From positions 4,506-68,505 of the forward strand of contig PDUO01000083.1 of the NCBI GenBank assembly GCA_003008705.1: 64,000 nucleotides of DNA, read 5' to 3'. Position 1 is the stretch's first letter; each line of letters begins with the position of its first letter. Under the pieces are notes generated by a model. That model ran no database searches and was not told the DNA's origin. It saw only the letters and a program-made list of their open reading frames with translations. Origin of the DNA: Pezicula radicicola (Eukaryota; Ascomycota; Leotiomycetes; Helotiales; Dermateaceae). The position numbers and the translations under genes were made by a program. Shown here in pieces: positions 12,729 through 22,677 of the stretch.

Positions 12729-14081
12729 CCTGTTGGTCTCGTGAATCAAGGGGACTGTCCGATTTTGTTGACGATTGATCTAACAAGTAACGTAAAGTAA
12801 GTATATAGAGTTCAAGATTATATAATAACGAAACAAGCTCGGTTGATCTTCCCAAAAGAATTCTTTAAATTTTTTTTTTTAAATGAGTGCACACAGTGAT
12901 GCATTTACGTTCGTACAACAATGATCCTTCCTCAGATCTGAACCTCACAGAAGAGTGGTACAGGACTGCTACCTTTGGGGAGATTTCCGAGATTGCCCCA
13001 TTACCCTATATCTGGTACCGTTAAAGTCATGGAAGGAAGGCTAGAAGGGCTGGTAATTTAAGCAAGTAGTGCCGAAGACAGTCCTAGCTAAGATAACATA
13101 GCACTGGCGTTGATCACGAGTTAACCCAGGTACCATAAACCCGGGATAGGACTTTCATGGGCGGGGGTGGGTGTTACAGTTTTCGGGTCTTCAGAGATGG
13201 ACGGTTGGATCTGAGAGCTGTTTGGTCTTTCAGGCTGGGTAGTACCAAGTACCGAGCATCCTACGACGCTCAGTAGCACTGGTTCTTATCAAGCTTCTTG
13301 CCTTTCGTTCCCTTTGCTTCTGGATTATATTCGAATATGCAAAATACGTTATACGCAATGTTTGGTACCAGCTACTAAACGCTCATCTTCATTCCTCCAT
13401 TCGCAGAAATTACACTTCCAGTATGATGGAACAACCCTTACTAGCAAATTCTCTGCAATCGCAGCGCCAATTCCTGATACACGTCAGCAAATGGAATTCG
13501 ACTCGATTGAACTATCCGTTAGTATGTTTACCTCTCGCTGAACTAATGACAATGGCGACCTTCCTTTCTAGAGAGCGAACATTTCCCGTCTGGCTGCTTG
13601 ACCGTTGTTTCTCCGCACTCAGTCCACATTCCCAACACCTTATACAGACTGTCCGAGGTTAAACATGTACATATTTGGCTGATTGATTCTTGTCTTCATG
13701 TGCAATTCTTCCACCAATACAAACATGACCGATTGTCCATCGAAGAAGCCAGCCACAATAGCAGGCCAGTGGATGTGGGGAATGTGGAAGTTACTCGAGT
13801 AATTGAGCAGAAATTTAGAGAAAACAACCCGAAAACTTCCCGGACCAGCTACATCAGTCTACATGAAGCGGAGATTGGCTTTCCCCCGTTTAGGTATCTA
13901 GGTATCATCACAAGTTTTGGTACTTTTCACCCTGAAAAAGGATGTGAAATCGAATCTCCTTCAATGTTTCTGTAGTAAAGTAAACCTGAAGTATCTCGTC
14001 AATGATACCCTATTTCACAATTAATTCTACCTCTTGGAGATTTTAACGATCTAGCAAGAACCTGATGAAGTTTCAATCAGC
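12729..14081. other. Intergenic region, no supported gene
   Basis: About 1.35 kb. Short plus-strand open frames between 13314 and 13975 match no family I know, lack convincing splice structure and show no conserved motif. The left part holds the divergent promoter side of the sugar transporter. Confidence 0.5.
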
Positions 14082-14340
14082 TCACTGCTTCTGCGTATCT
14101 TTGCCCCGAGACCACAACTTCCTTAGATTCATCTTCTCAATCTTCCATCCCTCTACAGCCAGCTTATAATTCCATCAATCCGATCCTCCAAATACATAAC
14201 TATCTTCAAGATTACTAACCTTCAGAGTCACCACAAACTGCAGGTAACAAGTGCCAGCCAATTCATCGGAGCCATTGAGTTCGAACTGGAAGTTGGTAAA
14301 TGAATGCGGAAGTCCTTCGAAACGAGTCTGCATCTGAGGC
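14082..14340 (-). pseudogene. Truncated SnoaL-like relic, paralogue of the gene at 17923-18405
   Basis: The minus strand reads QTRFEGLPHSFTNFQFELNG from 14330, then further on EGWKIEKMNLRKLWSRGKDT, ending at a TGA at 14082-14084. These line up with EQRFAGLQHSMTNMQFQVDG and RGWEITRMKLKKVWAQGQDT of the intact SnoaL-like protein at 17923-18405. The N-terminal half is missing. The middle is out of frame, and a TGA interrupts the piece around 14178. It is a clear non-functional relic of a duplicated gene. Confidence 0.85.
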
Positions 14341-14456
14341 AACCTTTAATATCTTCTCTCGCCTAACAACTGGTCCCCAACCCTCACACTTCATCACCCC
14401 ATCTTCAAGAAAGCATGTCATTGTGTTGGGATAGTCATTCAAGACTTCGACCCGGT

Positions 14457-14752
14457 AGCAGTGCCTTGGTCATAGGCGTTGGCGGGCTTGGTTCATACAC
14501 CCGGCTATGAAGATCTTTGGTCACCAGGCCCAAGTTGTTCTCGTTGACATGCAGATCGGAAGTGTCGAGGTTGGGTGGAACAAGATTGCGACTAGTTGCG
14601 ACTTGCGAGGTCGCCTATTGGCCTCCGAAGGCAAGCATCGTATCGACTACCAGACTTTACCTTTCAACCAGGTACCGAAGCCGGATGATACTTTGCGTAA
14701 TGGTAAATTGACTGGGTGGGCAATTATCACTTTCGATGAACCGGAAGAATGA
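14457..14752 (+). pseudogene. Alcohol dehydrogenase relic (nucleotide-binding and C-terminal pieces)
   Basis: The plus strand reads SSALVIGVGGLGSYT from 14457, matching the Rossmann turn AAVIGVGGLGVYG of the intact ADH at 16424-17482. About 90 residues are then lost. The reading resumes with IGSVEVGWNKIATSCDL and ends with LRNGKLTGWAIITF, against IPVGWNRIGTSCEF and LRKGELNGRAVICI in the intact gene. The zinc-binding N-terminal half is absent. It lies head to head with the SnoaL relic, whereas the intact pair is co-directional, so the duplicate was rearranged. Confidence 0.85.
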
Positions 14753-14943
14753 TACTCGTTTGCAGATAGATGAAATGTTTATGAATACTGCCTCGACTGT
14801 TATTGAATGTCACGGAAGAGAAGCCTAATTTTCCACAGTTTTGACCTGAATTGTCGATATATTTTGTGAAAATAGTAGTTTCCCATACCATGCTCATCAA
14901 TGAGATAGTGTTCTATAGCAGCACCATAGGCCAAAGAGACATC

Positions 14944-15936
14944 TCAACCGGCCTTGTAAAATCCACAAGCAGAATAACCACCATCGACCGGCCAATGCGC
15001 TGTTCAAAAGCGTTAGACAAAAGGACCTCCTCGCTGAGAATGATGATTTACCTCCAGTAACAAAAGACGCGTCGTCGCTCAACAGGAAGCAAATTACTTT
15101 TGCAACTTCTTCCGCCTGGCCCATCCTCCCCATTAAAGTCCCCGCGCTCACAACATCCGAGTTAAATAAGCCTTTTGCCTCGCCCTCACGAAAGATCTTT
15201 GTATCGATCGGGCCACTATTCTCAAGATTAAATATATTCTGCATCCTTCCTCAGAAACCACTGGTAGGAGTATTTACGGTAAAACAGCATTGACCCTCAC
15301 TCCCTTCTTCCCATACTCCCCCGCCGCTGACTCCGTCAACCCAATGACCCCGAACTTGCTACTCGCGTATGCAGCATTATTCGGCAGACCGCGCAATCCA
15401 GATGTGCTTGAGATGTTTACGATGGCTCCACCTGGGCGAGATATGTGCTTGAGCTCGGCACGCATGCAGAGCATGGTGCCTGTAAGGTTGATATCCAGCA
15501 TTCGCTGCCAGGCCAGTCGGTTCTAGGACAGTAATCAGTACAATATCCACGGCCCCAGCAGAGGCAAAGTGCTTACGATATCCTCCGTAATCTCGCCCTC
15601 GCCCAGCGCAATTCCCGCAATATTCGCAGCCCCGTCCAGGGTCCCAAAATGTGCCACTGCAGCATCAATCCAAGTGTCCACCTGCTCGGCTTTACTCACA
15701 TCAACTTTCGTTGTCGTTATCTCAGCCTTTAATTTACGGCCTTCTTCAGTCAGTAGAGCATTCAATATGGAATAGTCTTACAAACAAATTTCCTTGGTAC
15801 AGGAAAGTTCCTTTTCATCTACATCACTGATCGCGAGCCCGGCTGCACCTAGTTCGGCCAGTCGCAGAGTTGTTGCGCGCCCAATTCCTGATGCGGCGCC
15901 GGTAACAACGAAGTATTTGCCTGAGATGGAAGTCAT
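14944..15936 (-). CDS. Short-chain dehydrogenase/reductase (SDR), possibly damaged at intron 1
   Basis: NAD(P)-dependent oxidoreductase of the classical SDR family. Exon 1 starts at 15936 with MTSISGKYFVVTGAASGIG, the TGxxxGxG cofactor motif. Later exons supply NIAG, the catalytic serine in NISSTSG, and YASSK (the YxxxK pair). The end VTGAHWPVDGGYS is typical of the family. Exons 15278-15522, 15052-15245 and 14944-14999 join cleanly, and exon 2 ends at 15577 before a GTAAGC donor. Exon 1 to exon 2 does not join: no AG acceptor lies between the last coding residues of exon 1 and the conserved LNALLTE. That junction is mutated or noncanonical. It shares its strand with the ADH and SnoaL-like genes. 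Confidence 0.75.
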
Positions 15937-16423
15937 TGTCTATCAGTTCTTGAGTTTCCTGCTATTGAGTCGTGTCCTTCAAAGATTGTTACCTTCAGCA
16001 TTATCGTACTACATGGCCAGGTCTTTGTGGGGTAGCCCACATCCTTCTCCACGTTTTTCAGAAATTCCGAAGACATTCCGGAATCCGGGAAATTCGTCTT
16101 GAATACGGACTTCTGTCGGCCTCGGCCAATTTCATTTGACTTCGCTCTGTATTCTTCTCTTCACCAAATTTCATCTGTCGTGGAACTTATAGAGTTCATC
16201 CTGGTAACGGCGACGACAAAGGACGATATCGAAGCCAAAAGGATGTGCACAACCTAAGCAAAGCCATATAAAAAAAAACGTTTCAAAATTGTTAATGTAC
16301 TAAAGTTACACTTGCACCAAATAATAAGTCTGCAACTCTCCTGTGAACCTCCAGCACCTATCTGACTCTCTTGTGACGCCATTGGTGTGGGTGGTGGTAG
16401 TGTATTTAATAAAGTCGCCTCCT
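15937..16423. other. Intergenic between SDR and ADH
   Basis: About 490 bp holding the presumed promoter of the SDR (minus strand) and the 3' end of the ADH. I see no additional gene or structured element. Confidence 0.5.
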
Positions 16424-17482
16424 TCACTCAATACAAATTACCGCTCTTCCATTGAGCTCCCCTTTCCTAAGCATCTCATACGCCTCCTGAATCTGATCAA
16501 ACTGAAACTTCTGAATGAATATCCTCAGCTGTCCGCTGCCTGCCAAATCACATACCTCTTGCAAATCCTTCCTCGTGCTCCCCAAAGACAACGCAAATTC
16601 GCAGCTCGTGCCAATGCGATTCCAACCCACTGGTATTGTTCCTCCCTGCATCCCCACCACACAAATCCGTCCTTGTGGTCTTCCCAGCTTCGTCGCAAGG
16701 AACAGAGTCTGGTCGCTTCCCACAAAATCCACAATGAAATCAATTCCTTTCCCATTTGTTTTCTCCATGATAAGTTTGTACGAATCTGCATTCGACAAGA
16801 TCGTCTCGTCTGCCCCCAACTCCGCAGCGGTCTCCAAGCACTTCTGAAAGCGATCAATGGCAAATATCCTTGCTGGTGAGAGGAGCTTCAGGAACTGGAC
16901 ACCGTATACGCCCAACCCTCCAACCCCAATAACAGCCGCTGTCTTCCCCGGTTGAATTCGATGTAGAAATGACTTGACAGCGTGGTAAGCCGTGACTCCT
17001 GCATCTGTGAGCGGGGCATATAACACCGGATCTCTATCTCCGATGCTGATGACCTCCTGTCTTGGCGCGACGAGATATTCCGCCAGGCCGCCGTCAAAGC
17101 CACATCCCCTGGTCATACCAATATCGCCCCGTTTAAAGAACTCGCAATGCTGCTCAACTCCATCCATGCAGAAATCACAAGTGCCGCAATGTCGCATATG
17201 ATGAACAACAACCCCCTCCCCGACTTTGAGATCCGTGACCCCCACCCCGAGCTCGGCAACTAGCCCAGTGTTCTCGTGGCCCAGCGTGTAACCGGCTGAG
17301 AGGATGTTGGAGTATGGATCGGTATTAGGTTTAGAATCCATCATATCAAGGTCAGAGTGGCAGAGGCCAACCGCTTTCATTTTTATGAGGATCTCGCCGG
17401 GGCCGGGGACGGGTTTGGGGATCGTGACATATTGGCCAGGTTGGCCCCATTCCATTAGGCGGTAGGATTTCATTGCGGCCAT
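16424..17482 (-). CDS. Zinc-dependent medium-chain alcohol dehydrogenase
   Basis: Single-exon gene of 352 residues, a normal family length. It oxidises alcohols or reduces carbonyls with NAD(P). The catalytic zinc ligands are C41 in GLCHSD and H69-E70 in GHENTG. The structural zinc is held by C99, C102, C105 and C113 (C-x2-C-x2-C-x7-C). The Rossmann turn GVGGLG is near residues 186-191. The start MAAMKSYRLMEW gives a standard GroES-like N-terminus. No lesion is visible. It is co-directional with the SDR downstream and the SnoaL-like gene upstream, suggesting shared pathway use. A truncated paralogue lies at 14457-14752. The substrate is unknown. Confidence 0.93.
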   Translation of the reverse strand: MAAMKSYRLMEWGQPGQYVTIPKPVPGPGEILIKMKAVGLCHSDLDMMDSKPNTDPYSNILSAGYTLGHENTGLVAELGVGVTDLKVGEGVVVHHMRHCGTCDFCMDGVEQHCEFFKRGDIGMTRGCGFDGGLAEYLVAPRQEVISIGDRDPVLYAPLTDAGVTAYHAVKSFLHRIQPGKTAAVIGVGGLGVYGVQFLKLLSPARIFAIDRFQKCLETAAELGADETILSNADSYKLIMEKTNGKGIDFIVDFVGSDQTLFLATKLGRPQGRICVVGMQGGTIPVGWNRIGTSCEFALSLGSTRKDLQEVCDLAGSGQLRIFIQKFQFDQIQEAYEMLRKGELNGRAVICIE

Positions 17483-17922
17483 GGCGATAAAAGCTTTCTT
17501 CGGGTCTCAATATTTTGAGTTGAAAAGTCCGGCTGGGGTTGTAAGAATAGTTGATAGAGTTTATATATGTGACTGTGGCATGATTTGTGAAAGTGTGTCG
17601 ATTAACCGCCAAATTTAATCGACCGAAGTCACCCTGTTGGGACTTATAGGACCAACCTCGGACATTCCTCCTCTCAAACATTCAACATACTCCAATTGTC
17701 TACAAATAACAACCGGACCATGCTCTAGTCGCACTCTGACAGAAAAATGCCATTCTGTGCCGTGTTTTATTGATTGATAGTGTATCTGAATCATCAACCA
17801 TCTGTCTTTTCTTGTGTATAGGTGCATAAGGTTGACTTTGATAAACAACTATTCACATCATGGGCATTGATTATACAACAGGATTGGTTCCCATAATGAT
17901 AGATAGATATTATGGATTTAAA
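17483..17922. other. Intergenic, promoter side of the ADH
   Basis: About 440 bp between the ADH start and the SnoaL-like stop. Short open frames here are shadows without family support. Confidence 0.5.
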
Positions 17923-18405
17923 TCACGCCTGCCGCGTGAAGACACCCTCTGTATCCTGACCCTGCGCCCAAACCTTCTTCAGCTTCATCCTCGTGATCTC
18001 CCATCCCCTCGCCGCTCTCTGGAACTCGAACTTATACGGGCCCCCAAACGCATAATTGACCTCTGGTTTCCTTGTATCTGGTGTAGCCGCAAACCAAAGA
18101 TATGCAGTCCCCGTCGCCTTGTCTGATCCATCTACCTGGAACTGCATGTTCGTCATCGAATGCTGCAAGCCAGCGAACCTCTGTTCAGCACTTGCGGCTT
18201 TTGCGATGTCCTTTCGTCCCTTGACGTCGCCCCATTCTTCGAAGGTCATGATTCCGTCTTCTGAGAAGGTGTTGGCGTAGCCCTCCCAGTCTTTGGCGTC
18301 AGCGATGTTGCAATAGCGGTTTAGGAGGGCTGTGAGTTCATCTTTATCTTCGAGAATTTTGAGACGGGCCTCGAGAGCTTTGATAATTTGGGCTGGGTCT
18401 GTCAT
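17923..18405 (-). CDS. SnoaL-like (NTF2-fold) protein
   Basis: A 160-residue, single-exon protein with the SnoaL_4/NTF2-like layout. A helical start (DPAQIIKALEARLKILEDKDEL) leads to the segment LLNRYCNIADAKDWEGYANTFSEDG. A cone of strands follows, containing HSMTNMQFQVDG and the closing GWEITRMKLKKVW. Members act as cyclases, hydratases or isomerases, or as the small subunit of ring-hydroxylating systems. Here the tyrosine and acidic residues lining the pocket are present, but the reaction cannot be read. It is divergently placed from the P450 at 18878, sharing a 470-bp promoter region. A broken paralogue lies at 14082-14340. Confidence 0.88.
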   Translation of the reverse strand: MTDPAQIIKALEARLKILEDKDELTALLNRYCNIADAKDWEGYANTFSEDGIMTFEEWGDVKGRKDIAKAASAEQRFAGLQHSMTNMQFQVDGSDKATGTAYLWFAATPDTRKPEVNYAFGGPYKFEFQRAARGWEITRMKLKKVWAQGQDTEGVFTRQA

Positions 18406-18877
18406 TGTTTCGGCCGTGATTGTGAGAACCGCATGAGCACATGAACTGGTAGTGGAAAATATCTTTCAGACTTTTAGAAAAACTGCCTCCCTCCAAATCG
18501 TCAGCATTAAGGAAGGTTATTGTGAACCAATTTTTTGTATCATCTGTTGTTGCTTGGTGAGTGCTACAAAGGCTAGTGGTACTCAGTACGTAGATGTAAC
18601 CGTAGTGACCCCTCATTACGAGTATTTGGCCCGAATGATGAACACCCCGCAGATTACTCGTAGGGATTCTTTACTTCATCTGACCGAAGATACTCCGATA
18701 TATATCGTTTGCAACCTAGAAGACCTTAGACTTGTTGCAATACCGTGGACGTGGTATTTCACTTCTCTGCTGGTTCATGATGGGGATCCCAGTACTTTAT
18801 TATAACGAACCCCGCGTATTCTCCTATTCCAAAATCAAACTCGGCATTTTGCGGCAGAGATCGTTTTACATCTAAAG
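18406..18877. promoter_or_regulatory. Divergent promoter region between SnoaL-like gene and P450
   Basis: The 472-bp gap separates two genes transcribed away from each other, so it must hold both promoters. I did not recognise a specific regulator site. An open frame at 18452-18805 inside it has no family resemblance. Confidence 0.5.
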
Positions 18878-20623
18878 ATGAACAAGTACTATCTCGGCTT
18901 TTTGTGTGTGGTTCTTTATGGGATTTATCGACTCCTGAAAGTTGGAAAGCGGGATAAACGATTGCCTCCAGGGCCACCGACTGTCCCAATTCTCGGAAAT
19001 GCGCTTCAAATCCCCCAAACAGGTCTTGGGAAGAAGTTAGTCACCATATTTTCCAGATCTCGCCTACTGCTGATGGTTTTTGTCCAGGTTCGAGGAATGG
19101 GCAAAGGAATACGGCCCAGTTTATTCTTTGAAAGTCTTCTCAGGGACCATGATTGTCCTAGCTGATCGCAAATCTGTTTACCAACTTTGCGACAAGAAGG
19201 GGAGCATTTATTCTGACAGGCCACCGTTGCCTATACCGATGTTTATGGCGCGTAACGCTCACATGACAATGGAGCCTCAAGGGCCGTCGTGGCGCGAGAA
19301 GAGAACAGTTGTCACGAGAAACTTGAATCCGAAGTCTTTGGATGAGAAGCATTTCCGCGTCCGGGAAGCTGAGTAAGTTGTCAGCATCGCAACTTATCGG
19401 CAACAAAGTGTTGACAAAATAATCAGATCAACTGTATTCATGAACAATCTCCTTGAAGAACCGTATAGGGTCTTCGAATGGGCGAAGTTGTACTCAGCAT
19501 CTGTTGCCGCCATCATTTCATGGGGGTTCCGCGCGAAAGACTTTAACTCATTCTGGTATAAGGATTTCTACGACTTTATGGACAAGTGGTTGGAAGCCAT
19601 CGAACCAGGTGCAAATCCACCAATCGAAGTCTTTCCAATTCTTTGGTATATGCCAGGGAAGTGGAAGAAGCGAGCTTATGGACAAACTCTGGTCCCATGG
19701 CAGGAAATTGGTTGACGAACGACGAGCGAAGGGTGATACCCGCGACTGCATGATTGACCTTAAGCTAGACGAGTATAATGCAGATGGCTGGAAGATGTCG
19801 CAACATGCGTTCAACAACATCTTTGGAGAGTTGCTTGAAGCTGGTGCAGATAGGAAGTCACTGTAGAAGCGTGACGATAAATCAGCGCTAATTGTACTGC
19901 AGCAACGGCAAATATGCTCTTGACCTTGATTCTGGCAATCACCAAATTCCCAGAGGTGCAAGTAAAGGCACGAAAAGAGCTTGATGCTCTATGTGGGACA
20001 GATCGATGCCCATTGTTCTCAGACTTCGATCAACTCCTATACATCAACGCCATCGTGAAGGAAGGCCTTCGATGGCGACCAACCTCAGATCTTGGTTTGC
20101 CCCACAAAGTCTCTCAAGGTTAGCAGCACCCTTTCGATCTATTTTCTTGAAATTTGACTGCCAATAAAACCACATAGATGATTGGTACGAGGGTATGCTC
20201 ATCCCAAAAGACAGTGTGATCTGGATAGGGATATGGACCATACACCAAAACCCGGATTTGTACCCTGAACCCGAGCGGTTCAACCCTGATCGATTCTTAA
20301 ACCACCCCAAGCCCGCAAGCGAGTACGTTGTGGGCTCTGATTATGAAAATCGCGACCACTATGGTTACGGCGCCGGTCGACGCATTTGCCCTGGCATGCA
20401 TCTGGCGGAACGCAGTATGTGGAGCATTGTGGCGAAGCTGCTGTGGGCTTTTGAGTTCGAGGAGCTACCCGATCATCCTCTCGATGTGAATGCGTATACG
20501 TCGGCTAATTTGGTGAGGCCGCTAGAGTTCAAGGTCAATGTTAAACCGAGGAGTGAGAAGCATTTGGCTACTATTAAGAGGGAGCTGAAAGGGGCCATGG
20601 AATTCTTGGCGCAGTATGATTAG
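18878..20623 (+). pseudogene. Cytochrome P450 with two disabling lesions
   Basis: Membrane-anchored P450 monooxygenase. The N-terminal anchor (LGFLCVVLYGIYRLL) is followed by the proline hinge LPPGPPTVPILGN. Exons 18878-19035, 19088-19372 and 19427 onward join by GT-AG. EGLR (ExxR) and the heme loop YGAGRRICPG are present, ending at 20623. Two defects are visible. Near 19680 the frame shifts between PGKWKKRA and MDKLWSHGRKL, with some residues apparently missing. At 19853-19854 the splice donor reads GGAAGT where GTAAGT would fit; restoring it would give the I-helix AGADTT motif across a 50-bp intron (19853-19902). As sequenced it should not give a full enzyme. It is divergent from the SnoaL-like gene. 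Confidence 0.85.
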
Positions 20624-21401
20624 GTCTTGAGCTGAATTGGAATTATCTTGGGTTGCTACTGTCGCTATTGTACCATACCATGTACTAGATGATACCATTT
20701 TCGTCAGGCGATATTCCCTGTTTCTCTCCAGGAGCATTAATCGATACACCGCATCTTGAGACTTTAATATTCCCATAAATACAAATACGGACGAATTTTG
20801 AGTATTCGGTTTTGATTTCATCAATTACCAGTACGACAGATTCAGTACTCTCTAAAGACGGCTTCAACTCGAAATTATAATCATTTGACAGTTTAGATTG
20901 AACAAAAAATTCTATGCCCAGAACCCTTCCGCCAACCCCCTACCACATTAATTTCATACTAATGACATGTCAAATAGTATCCACCCGCTCCCCTGATGGG
21001 ATTCTCCCCTCAACCGTTCAACGCCATCTGAGTCAGAGATGTCATGTCACAGTTGGCCGTTCTCCTCATCCTCGGACTGATTTCGCTTCATTTTCCTGAT
21101 TGCTGCGAAGTACGAGAAGTCCGAAGACAACCCGCGCAGAGCGAACAATACAGTGCAATGCATTTTGGAAGGAAGACAGCTTTGCGAAGGGAACTCCGGC
21201 CGGCTATGGTGGAAAATCGAAGGTATGGGAATTACGTGGGACGCGGGTGACAGAACTTCTCGACCTTGCGAGGTTGGATATGTGATTTTGCTTTTGTTGA
21301 TTCCTCACGAGAGAACTCTTACACAACCAATCCTCATCAAGTCTTTAATCCTATACAGACCATGCATCTTTCCTCCCAGTGAACGCGTTCCACAAACCAC
21401 C
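20624..21401. other. Intergenic, promoter region of the SDR at 21402
   Basis: About 780 bp between two plus-strand genes. The SDR frame stays open back to 21153, but that extension has no SDR-like sequence. I see nothing else of note. Confidence 0.5.
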
Positions 21402-22337
21402 ATGTCAGTCAAAGGCCGAGTTGCGATCGTAACAGGCGCCGGCATGGGACTCGGAAGAGAATATGCCCTCGCCCTCGGTGCAGCAGGTGCAAAAGTGGTA
21501 GTGAACGATTACGGCGGCACCCTCGATGGCAAACCAGGCGACTCAGCTCGCGCTCAATCCGTTGTGGAGGAGATAAAAACAGCGGGTGGTACAGCTGTAG
21601 CTGACAGTCACGACGTTTCCAAAGACCCCAAGAAAGTGATAGCCACAGCAGTGGATACCTATGGCACAGTTGAAATCCTCATCAACAATGCAGGCATCTT
21701 TGGCAAGACCTCTTCTCACGACAATGTTAACGGCGAGAATTTCATGCGCGTGCTTGAGATTGGTGTACTTGGAACTACCCTTATGACCAGTGCTGCCTAT
21801 GCCATTATGAGAAAGCAGAAGTTTGGTAGAGTCATTAATGTTTCTTCCAATGCTGTTTACGGTTTCGGTGCTGGTGGCGATTGCGCATACGCTGCTTCCA
21901 AGGGTGCCATCTATGCTCTTACTCGGGATCTGGGTCGGTTTTCAAGTCGAGACGGGATCAAGATCAATGGGATCCTACCATCGGGATGGTCTCGGATGGG
22001 AGATCTCTCAGAAGGGACCAAGAAAGTCACGAGAACGTATTTCGATCCGGCAAAGATCTCGCCATTTGTGGTGTTGTTGGCTTCAGAGGACTGTCCAGTG
22101 TCAGGAGAGATGTTTACCTGTAGTGCTGGAAGGGCAGCGAGAGAGACGTTGGCGACGTTTCCAGGGTCGAACGCAGGAACGACGGAAGGATGGCTTAGAG
22201 ATTGGGATGCGGTCTTTGGTAAGACGGAGGATGCGTATGTTGCGACCAATTGCTTAGATCATGTTCAGTATATAATTCGAAATGCTACGGGCCAGGAGAT
22301 GGAGCATATTCCGAACTTCGGTATTGCTGGGGAGTAA
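21402..22337 (+). CDS. SDR related to peroxisomal multifunctional-enzyme dehydrogenases
   Basis: A 311-residue, intronless SDR. It opens MSVKGRVAIVTGAGMGLGREYAL (cofactor motif TGxGxGxG). Next comes VVNDYGG, the acidic turn typical of (3R)-hydroxyacyl-CoA dehydrogenase-like SDRs. NNAG, the serine in NVSSNA, and YAASK supply the active site. The start at 21402 was chosen because the GRVAIVTGAG strand must be N-terminal; the frame is open further upstream but without similarity. Resemblance is to the dehydrogenase part of MFE-2/Fox2. There is no hydratase domain and the tail AGE is not a peroxisome signal. It follows the P450 on the same strand. No lesion is visible. Confidence 0.88.
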   Translation: MSVKGRVAIVTGAGMGLGREYALALGAAGAKVVVNDYGGTLDGKPGDSARAQSVVEEIKTAGGTAVADSHDVSKDPKKVIATAVDTYGTVEILINNAGIFGKTSSHDNVNGENFMRVLEIGVLGTTLMTSAAYAIMRKQKFGRVINVSSNAVYGFGAGGDCAYAASKGAIYALTRDLGRFSSRDGIKINGILPSGWSRMGDLSEGTKKVTRTYFDPAKISPFVVLLASEDCPVSGEMFTCSAGRAARETLATFPGSNAGTTEGWLRDWDAVFGKTEDAYVATNCLDHVQYIIRNATGQEMEHIPNFGIAGE

Positions 22338-22677
22338 TATCGTTCGTGTGGAATAAATGGTATTAGTTGAAACCAAGAATTCACTTTAATCAACGTTCAA
22401 CTGTTGCGAAGAAGCAAAATACAAAGTTAAACTACTTGGTCTTCTTGCAGGCAACTTGCGGAAACCTCATGAGAGATGAGCTGTCTGTGATCAACGACTC
22501 AGAAGCTCTAATGGGATCCAACAAGAGCAGTAATGCCATTGCAACGTACAAGTACTATCGGGATGTCGTGGCCTTTTTCAAAGGACAAGGTTCAGAATTC
22601 TTAGTGACAAAATGAACTTATATTAAGAAATCTATTTAAATTATAAACCACGCGATATCTTTACAGGTACACTATCT
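22338..22677. other. Short convergent intergenic gap
   Basis: About 340 bp between the SDR stop and the flavin hydroxylase stop, which face each other. No gene is supported. Confidence 0.5.

Noticed and set aside
13314..13975. Possible multi-exon gene on the plus strand
   Set aside because: No motif, no family resemblance and no consistent splice sites; peptides look random.
18452..18805. 117-codon open frame in the divergent promoter
   Set aside because: It overlaps the necessary promoter space and shows no domain-like sequence.
19853..19902. Functional noncanonical GG-AG intron in the P450
   Set aside because: GG donors are not an accepted splice class, and the gene has an independent frameshift. 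A mutated GT donor is simpler.
21153..21401. N-terminal extension of the SDR at 21402
   Set aside because: The frame is open but carries no SDR or targeting sequence; the cofactor strand begins directly after the ATG at 21402.
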